Assembly: GCF_001984825.2 (NCBI RefSeq) | Contig: NZ_CP043318.1 | Location: 4,092,001 to 4,156,000, forward strand | Reading direction: 5' to 3' | DNA length: 64,000 nucleotides | Origin: Enterobacter chengduensis | GTDB lineage: Bacteria > Pseudomonadota > Gammaproteobacteria > Enterobacterales > Enterobacteriaceae | Shown: piece by piece, positions 11,720 through 21,271 of the stretch | Position numbering within the stretch: the first letter of the stretch is position 1 | How the letters are laid out: the number at the start of each line of letters is the position of its first letter | The notes under the pieces: model-generated | What the model was told of the DNA's origin: nothing | The model's database searches: none | What the model saw: only the letters and a program-made list of their open reading frames with translations | Position numbers and translations under genes: made by a program

Positions 11720-12043
11720 CTACTGGCTAACCGGGCAATGCAGACGCGTTATCTCACCGCGCCGCCCCAGAGGAGAAATAAGTGTAACCGTGATGCTGAC
11801 ACATCCTGCGTGCGTTGTCTGCACCCGACTGGCCTGCCAGCCTGCGGGGAGAACATTTGTTGAGAGCTGAGACTGGTTCCAGGCATGGTGCCAGAGCTGG
11901 CGATACTGATTGAGCACGGTAAAGCGCGCCGCCAGCGCCCGGTGATAGCCCGACAGCGCCGTCACGACGATCGTCAGCAGCACCATCGCCAGCAGGACCT
12001 CAACCATGCTAAACCCCTTTTCTCTGCTTACGGCAGTTGACAT
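11720..12043 (-). CDS. ppdC: Prepilin-peptidase-dependent protein C
   Basis: A type IV minor-pilin-like protein of 107 aa. The short leader ends in KGFSMVEVLLAM, with the glycine before phenylalanine as the prepilin peptidase site, followed by a hydrophobic helix to about residue 30. The start lies inside the end of ygdB (16-bp overlap). It is the last gene of a four-gene pseudopilin cluster that in E. coli is conserved upstream of recC and whose role remains poorly defined. No pilus assembly ATPase is encoded here. Confidence 0.9.
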   Translation of the reverse strand: MSTAVSREKGFSMVEVLLAMVLLTIVVTALSGYHRALAARFTVLNQYRQLWHHAWNQSQLSTNVLPAGWQASRVQTTHAGCVSITVTLISPLGRRGEITRLHCPVSQ

Positions 12044-12429
12044 AACCCGCTCTCCTTAAGGGGGCAAAAATCGCTCCAGCCGTGAGGCGAAAAGCGAACT
12101 TTCCCATCGACAATCTCTCCTGCGCGCCAGAATAGCAGGTCACGGTCTCCGGCAATCAGCAACACGCGCGCCTCGCTCAGCGGGCGCAAACACACCTGCC
12201 ACGCCGATGTGTTTTTGCACTGAACCTGTGGCTCTGACGACCAGCTCTGAACCCGTCCCCACTCAAGCGCGGATTGTATCTTCGCCTGCTGTTGAAGTGA
12301 GCGGCTCTCATCGCCCACGAGCGTGCTAAACGTGGTGAGCTGCTGATTGAGCCCTGTGAGGATCAGGGTACCGAGCACCAGTAAAAGCAGAACCAGCGCC
12401 AGCGAAGACATTCCGCGTTGACGATTCAC
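12028..12429 (-). CDS. ygdB: YgdB family pilin-like protein
   Basis: A 133-aa protein with a leader ending MNRQRGMSSLALVLLLLV and one N-terminal membrane helix. It resembles PilX-type minor pilins. The glycine in RGM is the likely cleavage site, but the residues after it are not the canonical FTLIE. The gene overlaps both neighbours by a few bases, which supports a single ppdA-ppdB-ygdB-ppdC transcript. Cysteines lie in the C-terminal half, near 68, 76, 126 and 131. The function is unknown beyond the pilin-like fold. Confidence 0.88.
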   Translation of the reverse strand: MNRQRGMSSLALVLLLLVLGTLILTGLNQQLTTFSTLVGDESRSLQQQAKIQSALEWGRVQSWSSEPQVQCKNTSAWQVCLRPLSEARVLLIAGDRDLLFWRAGEIVDGKVRFSPHGWSDFCPLKESGLCQLP

Positions 12430-12980
12430 AGGTTGTACCCTGTGACCGTATACCGCGCCTGCCAGGGCTCCCCCTGCTCGCCTTTACGCATCGCGGCCAG
12501 TTCGATATTCACCTCTGGCGCAAAACCGGCATGTTCCACTTTCCGCACGACAAAATGCGCGATCGTAAGCCTGTCCGGGTCGGTAAGCTTTTCCCATCCT
12601 TTCCCTTCACACGACGTCGCCCCTCGCTGAGTTTCCAGCGCGCCCGCTTCCAGACGAAAACCGGTGCTGTCATTTTCTGATGCCGTGTTGTCCCAGCTGC
12701 CGTTACCGTTGGCATCCCACCGCACAATGGCGCAACCTCCTTGCCTCGCGATCGTCAGCGCCTGTCCCTGACAGCTTCCCGCGCAGTACCCCGCACGCTG
12801 AAGCTGTTTGCCAAGGGCAAACAGCTGTTGCCAGACCTCTTCCTCCAGCTCTCTCTGGCCGGACTGCAGTAAGACCGCCCGCTGCAATCCGGGTAAAAAA
12901 CGCGATGCGCTCATCAGCAAAAGGCTGCTAATCGCCATGGCAATCAGAACTTCAGTCAGTGAGAAACCGCGCTGCCTCAT
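12426..12980 (-). CDS. ppdB: Prepilin-peptidase-dependent protein B
   Basis: A minor-pilin-like (PilW-type) protein of about 184 aa. It starts MRQRGFSLTEVLIAM, with the cleavage glycine and the glutamate at +5 of the pilin consensus. The chosen ATG at 12980 overlaps the ppdA stop (TGATG) and has GGAGG nine bases upstream. An ATG six bases further upstream is too close to that ribosome site. The C terminus shows the family-typical segment with CEGKGW and a final VTGYNL. Confidence 0.9.
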   Translation of the reverse strand: MRQRGFSLTEVLIAMAISSLLLMSASRFLPGLQRAVLLQSGQRELEEEVWQQLFALGKQLQRAGYCAGSCQGQALTIARQGGCAIVRWDANGNGSWDNTASENDSTGFRLEAGALETQRGATSCEGKGWEKLTDPDRLTIAHFVVRKVEHAGFAPEVNIELAAMRKGEQGEPWQARYTVTGYNL

Positions 12981-13441
12981 CAACATGAACCTCCCTCAGA
13001 AACTTGACACATCCTGATGCGCCCCCCATTTGAGACAATAATCAGCCACTCTCCCGCACGGCTTTGAACGCGTATTCTCCCCGCCCAAGCCGTATCCCGT
13101 AATCCATAGAACCCGAGTGACGGCGTGACCTCGCCGATCGCAACCTCAGGCCAGAGTGGGATCAGTACAAAGGGACTGCCCTTCTCACAGCCTTGCACGG
13201 CAGAGCTCGCCAGACAGTCCCGGTCACCCATCCGCTGACGGGAAATTTGATGGTCGCGGTTGTGGCGGTTGGCATGGTTGCGCAGAAACAGCAGGTAATC
13301 TCGCACCTGGCTGGCGGTTTGCCACAGCCGCTGCTGCCGTTGCCAGCTGTCCCAGCCGTACAGGCCAGAGGCGCTCAGGATAACAACAAGCGAAATCGCG
13401 ACCAGCGTTTCGATAAGCGTAAAACCGTTCTCTTTTTTCAT
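12980..13441 (-). CDS. ppdA: Prepilin-peptidase-dependent protein A
   Basis: A GspH/FimT-like pseudopilin of about 153 aa. The leader MKKENG precedes FTLIETLVAISLV, a textbook prepilin peptidase site and hydrophobic helix. An upstream ATG at 13471 would add ten residues before the leader and does not fit the family, so 13441 is preferred. This is the first gene of the pseudopilin cluster. No strong ribosome site is visible upstream, so expression may be low. Confidence 0.88.
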   Translation of the reverse strand: MKKENGFTLIETLVAISLVVILSASGLYGWDSWQRQQRLWQTASQVRDYLLFLRNHANRHNRDHQISRQRMGDRDCLASSAVQGCEKGSPFVLIPLWPEVAIGEVTPSLGFYGLRDTAWAGRIRVQSRAGEWLIIVSNGGRIRMCQVSEGGSC

Positions 13442-13576
13442 AACGGGAGTGTGGCGAAGCGGCGCGTACATGACGAGCGTCGGATCCTCGTTTTACGAGG
13501 CGTTATCCGGAGAATTGGAAGAGTTGCAGCGCGTTGCAGGCTTTCTGGATAGCGCTTCGGGAAAGGGAATAAAGGC

Positions 13577-13607
13577 GAAAAAAAACCGGCGCTAAACAGC
13601 ACCGGTT
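13577..13607 (-). terminator. Rho-independent terminator after thyA
   Basis: Reading the minus strand, a GC-rich stem (AACCGGTGC and GCGCCGGTT around a six-base loop) is followed by a run of eight T. It lies 19 bp past the thyA stop. Confidence 0.85.
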
Positions 13608-13625
13608 GTGTCAGGCTTTACCGCA

Positions 13626-14420
13626 TCAGATAGCGACGGGCGCCTTGATGCCGGGGTGCGGGTCGTAGCCCTCAATCTCGAAATCATCAAAGCGGTAGTC
13701 GAAGATTGACGCCGGTTTACGTTTGATAATCAGCTTCGGCAGCGCACGCGGTTCGCGGGTCAGCTGGAGATGCGTCTGTTCCATGTGGTTGCTGTAAAGG
13801 TGAGTATCGCCACCTGTCCAGACAAAATCGCCCACTTCCAGGTCGCACTGCTGCGCCATCATGTGGACTAACAGCGCATAGCTGGCGATGTTAAACGGCA
13901 GGCCGAGGAACACGTCACAGGAGCGCTGATAGAGCTGGCAGGAGAGCTTTCCATCCGCCACATAGAACTGGAAGAACGCGTGGCACGGCGCCAGCGCCAT
14001 TTTGTCCAGCTCGCCGACGTTCCAGGCGGAAACGATTATGCGGCGCGAGTCCGGATCGTTTTTCAGCTGGTTCATCACGGTGGTGATCTGGTCAATATGG
14101 CGGCCATCGGGCGTTGGCCAGGCGCGCCACTGCTTGCCGTAAACCGGGCCCAGGTTGCCGTTCTCGTCTGCCCATTCGTCCCAGATTGAAACGTTATTTT
14201 CGTGCAGATACGCAACGTTGGTATCGCCTTGCAGGAACCAGAGCAGTTCATGAATGATCGAGCGCAGGTGGCAGCGCTTTGTCGTCACCAGCGGGAAGCC
14301 TTCTTGCAGATTGAAGCGCATCTGGTGGCCAAAAATGGAGAGCGTACCGGTGCCGGTGCGGTCGTTTTTCGGCGTGCCCTCATCGAGCACTTTTTTCATC
14401 AATTCAAGATACTGTTTCAT
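13626..14420 (-). CDS. thyA: Thymidylate synthase
   Basis: ThyA methylates dUMP to dTMP using 5,10-methylene-tetrahydrofolate. The 264-aa length is identical to E. coli ThyA. The active-site segment [11 protein letters not shown] contains the catalytic cysteine near residue 146, and the [13 protein letters not shown] and [12 protein letters not shown] motifs are present. It lies six bases downstream of lgt with no terminator between, so it is co-transcribed with lgt, as in E. coli. Confidence 0.99.
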   Translation of the reverse strand: MKQYLELMKKVLDEGTPKNDRTGTGTLSIFGHQMRFNLQEGFPLVTTKRCHLRSIIHELLWFLQGDTNVAYLHENNVSIWDEWADENGNLGPVYGKQWRAWPTPDGRHIDQITTVMNQLKNDPDSRRIIVSAWNVGELDKMALAPCHAFFQFYVADGKLSCQLYQRSCDVFLGLPFNIASYALLVHMMAQQCDLEVGDFVWTGGDTHLYSNHMEQTHLQLTREPRALPKLIIKRKPASIFDYRFDDFEIEGYDPHPGIKAPVAI

Positions 14421-14426
14421 GGTTCC

Positions 14427-15302
14427 TCAGGAAAGTTGTTGCTGTGGACGACGACGATACGCCCAAATCATCATAATGGCACCCGCGACGATCATCGGAA
14501 TGGAGAGGATCTGCCCCATGCTGATGTACTGTACCCACTCGCCGGTAAACTGTGCGTCCGGCTGGCGGAAGAACTCGACGATGATACGGAATGCGCCGTA
14601 GCCAATCAGGAACAGGCCGGATACAGCCCCCATCGGGCGCGGTTTGCGGATAAACAGGTTGAGGATGATAAACAGCACCACGCCTTCCAGCGCCAGCTCG
14701 TACAGCTGAGACATATGGCGCGGCAGCACGCCGTAGGTATCGAAAATGGACTGCCACTCCGGGTGGGATGGCAACAGCGCGATATCTTCCGCGCGCGAGC
14801 CCGGGAAGAGCATAGTATATGGCACGCTTGGGTCGACGCGGCCCCACAGCTCACCGTTGATGAAGTTGCCCAGACGGCCAGCGCCCAGACCAAACGGGAT
14901 CAGCGGTGCGATAAAATCTGACACCTGGAAGAAGTTGCGTTTGGTGCGCTTGGCAAAAATCACCATCACCAGGATCACCCCAATCAGGCCGCCGTGGAAG
15001 GACATGCCGCCATCCCAGACGCGAAATAAATAGAGGGGATCGTTCAGGAATACCGGGAGGTTGTAGAACAGCACATACCCAATACGGCCACCGAGGAACA
15101 CGCCGAGGAAGCCCGCGTACAGCAGGTTTTCCACTTCGTTTTTGGTCCAGCCGCTGCCGGGACGGCTGGCGCGACGACCAGCAAGCCACATGGCAAAAAT
15201 GAAGCCCACCAGGTACATCAAACCGTACCAGTGAAGCGAAACAGGTCCTACTGAGAAAATGACCGGATCAAATTCCGGAAAATGCAGATAACCACTGTTC
15301 AT
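14427..15302 (-). CDS. lgt: Prolipoprotein diacylglyceryl transferase
   Basis: An inner-membrane enzyme that transfers diacylglycerol from phosphatidylglycerol to the lipobox cysteine of prolipoproteins. The product is 291 aa with about seven membrane segments. It shows the family signature [14 protein letters not shown] near residue 142 and the HGG motif near residue 103 (SFHGGLIGV). It precedes thyA by six bases. Confidence 0.98.
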   Translation of the reverse strand: MNSGYLHFPEFDPVIFSVGPVSLHWYGLMYLVGFIFAMWLAGRRASRPGSGWTKNEVENLLYAGFLGVFLGGRIGYVLFYNLPVFLNDPLYLFRVWDGGMSFHGGLIGVILVMVIFAKRTKRNFFQVSDFIAPLIPFGLGAGRLGNFINGELWGRVDPSVPYTMLFPGSRAEDIALLPSHPEWQSIFDTYGVLPRHMSQLYELALEGVVLFIILNLFIRKPRPMGAVSGLFLIGYGAFRIIVEFFRQPDAQFTGEWVQYISMGQILSIPMIVAGAIMMIWAYRRRPQQQLS

Positions 15303-15466
15303 CTGTCACCACAAGATGTTGTTATTCCGCTGAAAGTGGACAGCGGTAGAAATGCGATTCTGCTGTAAGCAGAGGCTCCAAAGTTGCGAATCATAGCATA
15401 AGGCGGACGCGGAGGATGCGCCAGAGATGTAAAAGATGTGTATAGGGTTTTATGCGCGCTGGCGCC

Positions 15467-15489
15467 CTCACCCACAGGGAGAGGGCGAA
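15467..15489. repeat. Short intergenic hairpin after ptsP
   Basis: An imperfect inverted repeat, GCCCTCACCC facing GGGAGAGGGC, separated by ACA. It resembles a shortened form of the intergenic palindromes found in enterobacteria. It lacks a clear T-run, so terminator function is uncertain. Confidence 0.5.
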
Positions 15490-15495
15490 AAACGA

Positions 15496-17742
15496 TTAGC
15501 GGCCGCCGCGGATCAGGCCGCCCATACCCCGTCGTTCCATAAACGCCGCAACCTGATGACGAACCTCAGCAGCCAGCTGCGCCTCAAGGCTGCGTTCAGC
15601 CAGCTCGCGGGCATCATCGATATCGATATGCCGCAACAGGTATTTCACGCGGGCAACGGCGCGACCGTTCATCGACAGATGGCGGTATCCCAGACCAATC
15701 AGGATCGCAACGCACATGGAATCCCCCGCCATTTCACCGCACAGGCGTAAATCAATGCCGTACTGCTCCGCCTCACGAGCAATCATCGCCAACGCGCGAA
15801 TGATCGCCGGATGCAGGCTGTCGTAGATACTGGCGACGCGGGTGTTGTTACGATCGACGGCCAGAATATATTGCGTCAGGTCGTTCGTGCCGACAGAGAT
15901 AAAATCAACGCGGTTCGCCAGCTGCGGCAGCATGAAGACCATCGACGGCACTTCAAGCATCACTCCTATCCGCGGTTTCGGGATCGCATAGCCGATCATC
16001 TCTTCCACTTCACGACCAGCACGTTCGATCAGCCGCCGTGACTCGTCGATCTCATCAATGCTGGTGACCATCGGCAGCAGGATGCTGAGGTTGCCCGTCG
16101 CCGCGTTGGCGCGCAGCATGGCGCGCACCTGGATCAGGAAGATCTCTGGCTGATCGAGCGTGATGCGGATCCCGCGCCAGCCCAGGCACGGGTTCTCTTC
16201 GCTGATCGGCATATACGGTAGCTGTTTATCCGCACCGACGTCCAGGGTTCGCAGCGTAACAGGCTTGTCGTTGAACATCTGCAGCATGCCCTGATACTGC
16301 GCCACCTGCTCCTCTTCGGAGGGGAAACCGCTCTGCAGCATGAACGGAATTTCAGTACGGTACAAGCCAATACCGTCGATGCGGCTGCCGAGCTTCTCTT
16401 CGTGCTCGGGGCTTAAGCCCGCGTTGAGCATGACTTTGATCCGTTCGCCGCTCTTGAGCTGTGCGGGCAGGTTAACGTCATCTTCCGCCAGCTTGCTTAA
16501 TTCATTCTCTTCGCTGATAAGACGCTGGTATTCCTGGAGCAGAACCGGCTCAGGATCGACCAGCAGCTCACCGCGATAGCCGTCGACCACCAGCGTGCGG
16601 CGGTGCAGCACCGACGGCTGGATATCCGCGCCCATAACGGTTGGAATACCCAGCGCGCGCACCATGATGGCGGCGTGTGAGTTGGCGGCACCATCGCGCA
16701 CCACCACACCGGCCAGCCTGTCCTGCGGCAGTTCAGCCAGCGTCGTTGCCGAGAGTTCATCGGCAACAAGAACAAACCGTTTTGGCCAGGCATTCGGCCC
16801 CTGAATGGTGTCATCAAGATGGAACAGCAGCCGCTGTCCCAGAGCGCGGAGATCGCCTGCCCGCTCTTTCAGGTAACCATCGGTCAATGCCGCAAATTGA
16901 TCGGCAAATTTTTCGATAACCTTCTTAACCGCCCACTCCGCGACCGACCCTTTATCCACTTCGGCAAAAAGCTCGCGGCGCAGGCGCGCATCGGAGAGCA
17001 GGTGCGAATAGAGGTCGAAGATGGCCGCCGTCTCTTTTTGCGCGCCTGCGGCAAAGCGCTTGCTGTAGCGGCGAAACTCATTTGCCGCCTCTTCCAGCGC
17101 GGCGGTAAGACGCTCGCGCTCAAGCGCTTCATCGAGCGTTGAGGCTTCGTAAACCTGCTCCATCAACGGCAGCGTGGCGTCCATCCAGCCTTCCGCTATC
17201 GCCACGCCTGGCGAGGCCGGAAGGGCACGAATGCGCGTATGGCGATACTGACCAAAGAGCGCGGCAAGCTGAGACTGGGAGAGGATAGCCGCCATCTGCG
17301 TGGCCAGCGTAACGAGGAATGACTCTTCGCTTTCATCGTACTGACGCAGCTCACGCTGCTGAACGACCAGCACGCCGAGCAGCTGGCGACGCTGGATAAT
17401 CGGTACGCCAAGAAAAGCGCGGAAGCGTTCTTCTTTTACGGAAGGAATGTATTTGAAGCTGGGGTGTTTTTGCGCGTCGGCCAGGTTGATGGGCTCAGCC
17501 AGCCGCCCGACCAGACCCACGATACCTTCATCAAATGCGAGCGTGACGGTGCGTCCACGCGGTTTTTTTAAACCACGGGTTGCCATCAGGTAATAGCAGC
17601 GCCGATCGTGGTCGGCCAGATACACCGAACAGACCTCGGTCTCCATCGCAAGACAGATGTCGGTGACCAGAATATTCAGCGCCTCGTTCAGACGCGGCGC
17701 GCTGGCCACCTTCTCGACTATTTCTCGCAAGCGGGTGAGCAT
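15496..17742 (-). CDS. ptsP: Phosphoenolpyruvate-protein phosphotransferase PtsP (EINtr)
   Basis: Enzyme I of the nitrogen phosphotransferase system. It passes phosphate from PEP to NPr and then EIIANtr, linking nitrogen and potassium signalling. The product is 748 aa. An N-terminal GAF domain spans about 1-165, followed by the EI swivel domain with the active histidine in GAANSHAAIMVRA near residue 356. The C-terminal PEP-binding barrel contains VGTNDLTQY and LCGEMAGD. The rppH gene lies 13 bp upstream in the same orientation, the conserved rppH-ptsP operon. Confidence 0.98.
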   Translation of the reverse strand: MLTRLREIVEKVASAPRLNEALNILVTDICLAMETEVCSVYLADHDRRCYYLMATRGLKKPRGRTVTLAFDEGIVGLVGRLAEPINLADAQKHPSFKYIPSVKEERFRAFLGVPIIQRRQLLGVLVVQQRELRQYDESEESFLVTLATQMAAILSQSQLAALFGQYRHTRIRALPASPGVAIAEGWMDATLPLMEQVYEASTLDEALERERLTAALEEAANEFRRYSKRFAAGAQKETAAIFDLYSHLLSDARLRRELFAEVDKGSVAEWAVKKVIEKFADQFAALTDGYLKERAGDLRALGQRLLFHLDDTIQGPNAWPKRFVLVADELSATTLAELPQDRLAGVVVRDGAANSHAAIMVRALGIPTVMGADIQPSVLHRRTLVVDGYRGELLVDPEPVLLQEYQRLISEENELSKLAEDDVNLPAQLKSGERIKVMLNAGLSPEHEEKLGSRIDGIGLYRTEIPFMLQSGFPSEEEQVAQYQGMLQMFNDKPVTLRTLDVGADKQLPYMPISEENPCLGWRGIRITLDQPEIFLIQVRAMLRANAATGNLSILLPMVTSIDEIDESRRLIERAGREVEEMIGYAIPKPRIGVMLEVPSMVFMLPQLANRVDFISVGTNDLTQYILAVDRNNTRVASIYDSLHPAIIRALAMIAREAEQYGIDLRLCGEMAGDSMCVAILIGLGYRHLSMNGRAVARVKYLLRHIDIDDARELAERSLEAQLAAEVRHQVAAFMERRGMGGLIRGGR

Positions 17743-17754
17743 GATTTGCGTAGC

Positions 17755-18285
17755 TTAACCTCTTTTACGTCGCCAGGCAGGTGCGCTCTGCGGCTTAGGC
17801 GGGATCTCCTGAAGCTGCATTACCACACTTGCAAACTCTTTCATCACCCTACGGTAAACATCGCGTTTAAATGACACGACCTGACGAACAGGATACCAAT
17901 AGCTCACCCAGCGCCAGCCATCGAACTCCGGCGTACTGCTGGTTTGCATATTGATGTCTGAATCGTTGCCCACCAACTGCAACAGAAACCACTTCTGTTT
18001 CTGGCCGATACAAACCGGCTTTGTGTCCCAACGCACCAAACGTTTCGGTAACTTGTAACGCAACCAGTTGCGGGTCGAAGCCAGGATGCGAACATCTTTT
18101 CGGCTTAAACCGACCTCTTCAAAAAGCTCCCGGTACATCGCTTGTTCTGGGGACTCTCCCGGATTGATCCCGCCCTGCGGGAACTGCCAGGAGTGCTGAC
18201 CATATCGCCGGGCCCACATTACCTGGCCCTGACGATTACAAATTACTATTCCTACGTTCGGGCGGTAGCCATCGTCATCAATCAC
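17755..18285 (-). CDS. rppH: RNA pyrophosphohydrolase RppH
   Basis: A Nudix hydrolase that removes pyrophosphate from 5'-triphosphate (or diphosphate) RNA ends and thereby starts RNase E-dependent decay. The product is 176 aa. The Nudix box is complete at about residues 38-60, beginning GGINPGES and ending RELFEEVGL. The basic C terminus is typical. It forms an operon with ptsP, and a long DnaA-box-rich spacer separates it from the divergent mutH. Confidence 0.98.
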   Translation of the reverse strand: MIDDDGYRPNVGIVICNRQGQVMWARRYGQHSWQFPQGGINPGESPEQAMYRELFEEVGLSRKDVRILASTRNWLRYKLPKRLVRWDTKPVCIGQKQKWFLLQLVGNDSDINMQTSSTPEFDGWRWVSYWYPVRQVVSFKRDVYRRVMKEFASVVMQLQEIPPKPQSAPAWRRKRG

Positions 18286-18420
18286 CGGACTACCCCAAAC
18301 TAAACCTTATATATGAATGATTGTTTCACACTACAGGGAGGCGGTAAACCACTCTCTTACAGGGCTGCAACCTAATAACATTTGAATAACTCACAAATTA
18401 GCGCTGAGTTATAAACAGAT

Positions 18421-18930
18421 GAGCGACGGCAAAGGGAATTTTATTCACCTTTTCTGTGGATATAGTTGTGAAGAAGTGTCTGATTACCGATGAACAACCT
18501 CAGACGCTGTCGTGCGCCTCTTGTGAGCTCAATTATATAATTAGATAACTTTCAATCAGTTAAATGTATTTTCATGATCGCAAAACAGAATAGCGTGACG
18601 ATCGTCACACCAGGGATCGTCGTGCTGATGAAAGATCGAACAGCGTCGGTTTTATCCACAGATTGTGCCAATAAGTTAGTCACAAATTGTCTGAAAATTC
18701 GATTTTCATCGCACGTCAAGGCTGTAAATTGAAACAGTAGTTAGGGTTATGCCCAGTTATCCCATTTTTCTGTGGATAACATGGTGTAAGATCCTGTTCA
18801 TTGTCAGTGACCAGATTTGAACAACCGGGTTTATGACGCCGGTGAAACGATTTCAAACCAATAAAAAAACCTATAAATCATACACATGGAATATTGGTAC
18901 AGAAATAGTTAAACTCTATCCACAGGGGAC
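18421..18930. promoter_or_regulatory. DARS2-like DnaA-reactivating region (DnaA box cluster)
   Basis: The 683-bp rppH-mutH spacer has no gene but holds two perfect DnaA boxes: TTATCCACA at 18652-18660 on plus, and its complement at 18771-18779. One-mismatch boxes lie at 18455-18463 (complement), 18676-18684 and 18916-18924. In E. coli the DARS2 element, which regenerates ATP-DnaA and needs IHF and Fis, occupies this same intergenic site. Identity as DARS2 rests on position plus box density. Individual box numbering and the IHF and Fis sites were not assigned. The mutH promoter should also lie at the right end. Confidence 0.75.
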
Positions 18931-18968
18931 AATTTCTTCGTTTATTTTTTAATCAAAAGGTTACCTTC

Positions 18969-19661
18969 ATGCATCCGCTTACACCCTTGCTCTCACCGCC
19001 GTCCAGCGAGAGCCAGCTTCTACAGCAGGCGCAGCGTCTTGCAGGCTTTTCGCTTGGCGAGCTGGCGGCGATGGCAGGTTTGCCGATCCCGAAGGATCTG
19101 AAACGGGATAAAGGCTGGATCGGCATGCTGCTTGAACTGTGGCTGGGTGCCAGCGCAGGGAGCAAACCAGAGCAGGATTTTGCCGCACTGGGCGTGGAGT
19201 TAAAAACCATCCCCATAGACAGCCTGGGCAAGCCGCTTGAAACCACCTTTGTTTGCGTTGCGCCATTAACCGGCAACACCGGCGTGACGTGGGAAACCAG
19301 CCACGTTCGCCATAAGCTGAAGCGCGTATTGTGGGTGCCGGTTGAAGGCGAGCGACAGCTCCCCCTCGCTGAGCGTCGCGTTGGCGCGCCGCTGCTCTGG
19401 AGCCCGAGCGAGGATGAGGATCATCAGCTGCGTCTGGACTGGGAGGAGCTGATGGACATGATTGTGCTTGGGCAGGTAGAGCGCATCACCGCCCGCCACG
19501 GGGAGGTATTACAGCTGCGCCCAAAAGCGGCCAACAGTAAAGCGCTTACCGAGGCAATTGGCGCGAAGGGTCAGCCCATACTGACGTTGCCGCGCGGTTT
19601 TTATCTCAAAAAGAATTTCACCGGCGCACTCCTTGCCCGTCATTTCCTGTTAACAACATAG
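18969..19661 (+). CDS. mutH: DNA mismatch repair endonuclease MutH
   Basis: MutH nicks the unmethylated strand at hemimethylated GATC sites after MutS and MutL activation. The product is 230 aa (229 in E. coli). The catalytic D-x6-E-x-K set is visible as the aspartate of EQDFAALG followed by GVELKTIP, around residues 71-80. It is transcribed alone, divergent from rppH. Confidence 0.98.
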   Translation: MHPLTPLLSPPSSESQLLQQAQRLAGFSLGELAAMAGLPIPKDLKRDKGWIGMLLELWLGASAGSKPEQDFAALGVELKTIPIDSLGKPLETTFVCVAPLTGNTGVTWETSHVRHKLKRVLWVPVEGERQLPLAERRVGAPLLWSPSEDEDHQLRLDWEELMDMIVLGQVERITARHGEVLQLRPKAANSKALTEAIGAKGQPILTLPRGFYLKKNFTGALLARHFLLTT

Positions 19662-19788
19662 TTTTTTACTTATTTTGCGAGCTCTCAAACATAATCGACT
19701 GCTTTTTAAGATTTTACCGCTTCCTCAAGTCGCCATATCGGGTTAATACTAGATGATATTTGATACGCGCCAGATGAGGACGATAACG

Positions 19789-20007
19789 ATGAAAAAATGG
19801 GCAGTGTTAGTGTCAGCAGTCGGTTTAGCGTTTGCCGTATCCGGATGTAGCAGCGATTACGTTATGGCGACAAAGGATGGACGAATGATCCTGACCGACG
19901 GCAAACCCGAAGTCGATGATGATACCGGCCTGGTGAGCTACCGCGATCAGCAAGGCAATAAAATGCAGATCAATCGCGACGAAGTGTCGCAAATTATCGA
20001 GCGATAA
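19789..20007 (+). CDS. ygdR: YgdR-type small lipoprotein
   Basis: A 72-aa lipoprotein with a YgdI/YgdR (DUF903) domain. The signal peptide runs [20 protein letters not shown], with the lipobox cysteine at about residue 20. The mature part begins [20 protein letters not shown] and ends [11 protein letters not shown]. The start at 19789 has GAGGA eight bases upstream; the longer frame from 19753 would put extra residues before the signal peptide. The serine after the lipid-carrying cysteine predicts outer-membrane sorting. The role is unknown. Confidence 0.93.
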   Translation: MKKWAVLVSAVGLAFAVSGCSSDYVMATKDGRMILTDGKPEVDDDTGLVSYRDQQGNKMQINRDEVSQIIER

Positions 20008-20011
20008 ACAG

Positions 20012-20050
20012 AAAGGGGTCAGTAGCTTGCTGGCCTTTTTGATTTTTTTC
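20012..20050 (+). terminator. Terminator after ygdR
   Basis: The stem GGTCAG/CTGGCC, flanked by AAAG and a T-run, lies directly after the ygdR stop. Confidence 0.65.
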
Positions 20051-20138
20051 TTCCCCTTTTGCTTCCCCTCTGCCATGTTTATATTCCTTTGTCGGGTACG
20101 CCCTGACGCGGTCTATAAGTCTACTGAGGAAGCCGGCT

Positions 20139-21179
20139 ATGCATTATCACCGTATCCCCCACAGCGCTCTCGAAGTCAGCCAACTGGGGTTGGGCACGAT
20201 GACATTTGGTGAACAAAACAGCGAAGCCGATGCCCATGCACAACTCGATTACGCCGTCAGCCAGGGCATTAACCTGATTGATGTCGCAGAGATGTACCCT
20301 GTTCCCCCCCGCCCTGAAACGCAAGGGCTGACCGAAACCTACGTCGGTAACTGGCTGGCAACACGCGGCAACCGTGAAAAGCTGGTGATTGCCTCAAAGG
20401 TTAGCGGCCCCTCGCGCAACAACGATGCCGGGATCCGCCCGAACCAGATCCTCGATCGCAAGAATATCCGCGCCGCGCTGGACGCCAGCCTGAAGCGCCT
20501 ACAAACCGACTATATCGACCTTTATCAGGTGCACTGGCCGCAGCGTCCCACCAACTGCTTTGGTAAGCTCGGCTACAGCTGGAATGAAAGTGCCCCCGCC
20601 GTCACGCTGCTGGAAACGCTGGAAGCGCTGACCGAATGCCAGCGTGCGGGAAAAATCCGCTACATCGGCGTCTCTAACGAAACGGCGTTTGGGGTCATGC
20701 GCTATCTGCATCTGGCAGATAAACACGATCTGCCGCGTATCGTGACTATCCAGAACCCGTACAGCCTGCTTAACCGCAGCTATGAGGTGGGTTTGGCCGA
20801 GGTGACGCAGTATGAAGAGGTGGAGCTGCTCGCCTACTCCTGTCTCGGTTTCGGCACGCTGACGGGGAAATACCTGAACGGTGCGAAACCGGCCGGGGCG
20901 CGTAATACCCTCTTTAGCCGCTTTACCCGCTACAGCGGCGAGCAGACGCAAAAAGCCGTTGCAGCCTATGTGGATATCGCAAAGCGCCACGGTCTTGACC
21001 CTGCGCAGATGGCGCTGGCCTTCGTGCGCCGTCAGCCGTTTGTCGCCAGCACCCTGCTGGGCGCGACCACGATGGAACAGCTGAAAACCAATATTGAGAG
21101 TTTCCACCTGAACCTGAGTGAAGAGGTGTTAGCGGAGATTGAAGCGGTGCATCAGGTCTATACTTATCCAGCACCGTAG
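20139..21179 (+). CDS. tas: Aldo-keto reductase Tas
   Basis: An NADP(H)-dependent aldo-keto reductase of 346 aa, named in E. coli for suppressing a tyrosine requirement under starvation. The AKR features are DVAEMYP (catalytic D and Y near residues 49-54), the lysine in KLVIASKVSG, and the histidine in YQVHWPQRP. The C-terminal coenzyme segment includes STLLGATTMEQL. It stands alone between ygdR and a REP pair, and its natural substrate is not known. Confidence 0.95.
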   Translation: MHYHRIPHSALEVSQLGLGTMTFGEQNSEADAHAQLDYAVSQGINLIDVAEMYPVPPRPETQGLTETYVGNWLATRGNREKLVIASKVSGPSRNNDAGIRPNQILDRKNIRAALDASLKRLQTDYIDLYQVHWPQRPTNCFGKLGYSWNESAPAVTLLETLEALTECQRAGKIRYIGVSNETAFGVMRYLHLADKHDLPRIVTIQNPYSLLNRSYEVGLAEVTQYEEVELLAYSCLGFGTLTGKYLNGAKPAGARNTLFSRFTRYSGEQTQKAVAAYVDIAKRHGLDPAQMALAFVRRQPFVASTLLGATTMEQLKTNIESFHLNLSEEVLAEIEAVHQVYTYPAP

Positions 21180-21185
21180 CCTGAT

Positions 21186-21266
21186 GCTTTTGCCCGGTGG
21201 CGCTTCGCTTACCGGGCCTACAGGCTGGACGTTTTTGCCGGGTGGCGGCTTCGCCTGACCGGGCAA
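21186..21266. repeat. Pair of REP (BIME-type) palindromes between tas and lplT
   Basis: Two tandem GC-rich palindromes: TTTTGCCCGGTGGCGCTTCG with its partner arm ACCGGGC, then GCCGGGTGGCGGCTTCGCC with ACCGGGCAAAG. They sit between two convergently transcribed genes, a typical REP location. Confidence 0.9.
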
Positions 21267-21271
21267 AGCGC

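Noticed and set aside
20027..20212. Plus-strand 61-aa frame after ygdR
   Set aside because: Starts within a terminator, overlaps the tas start and has no family resemblance.
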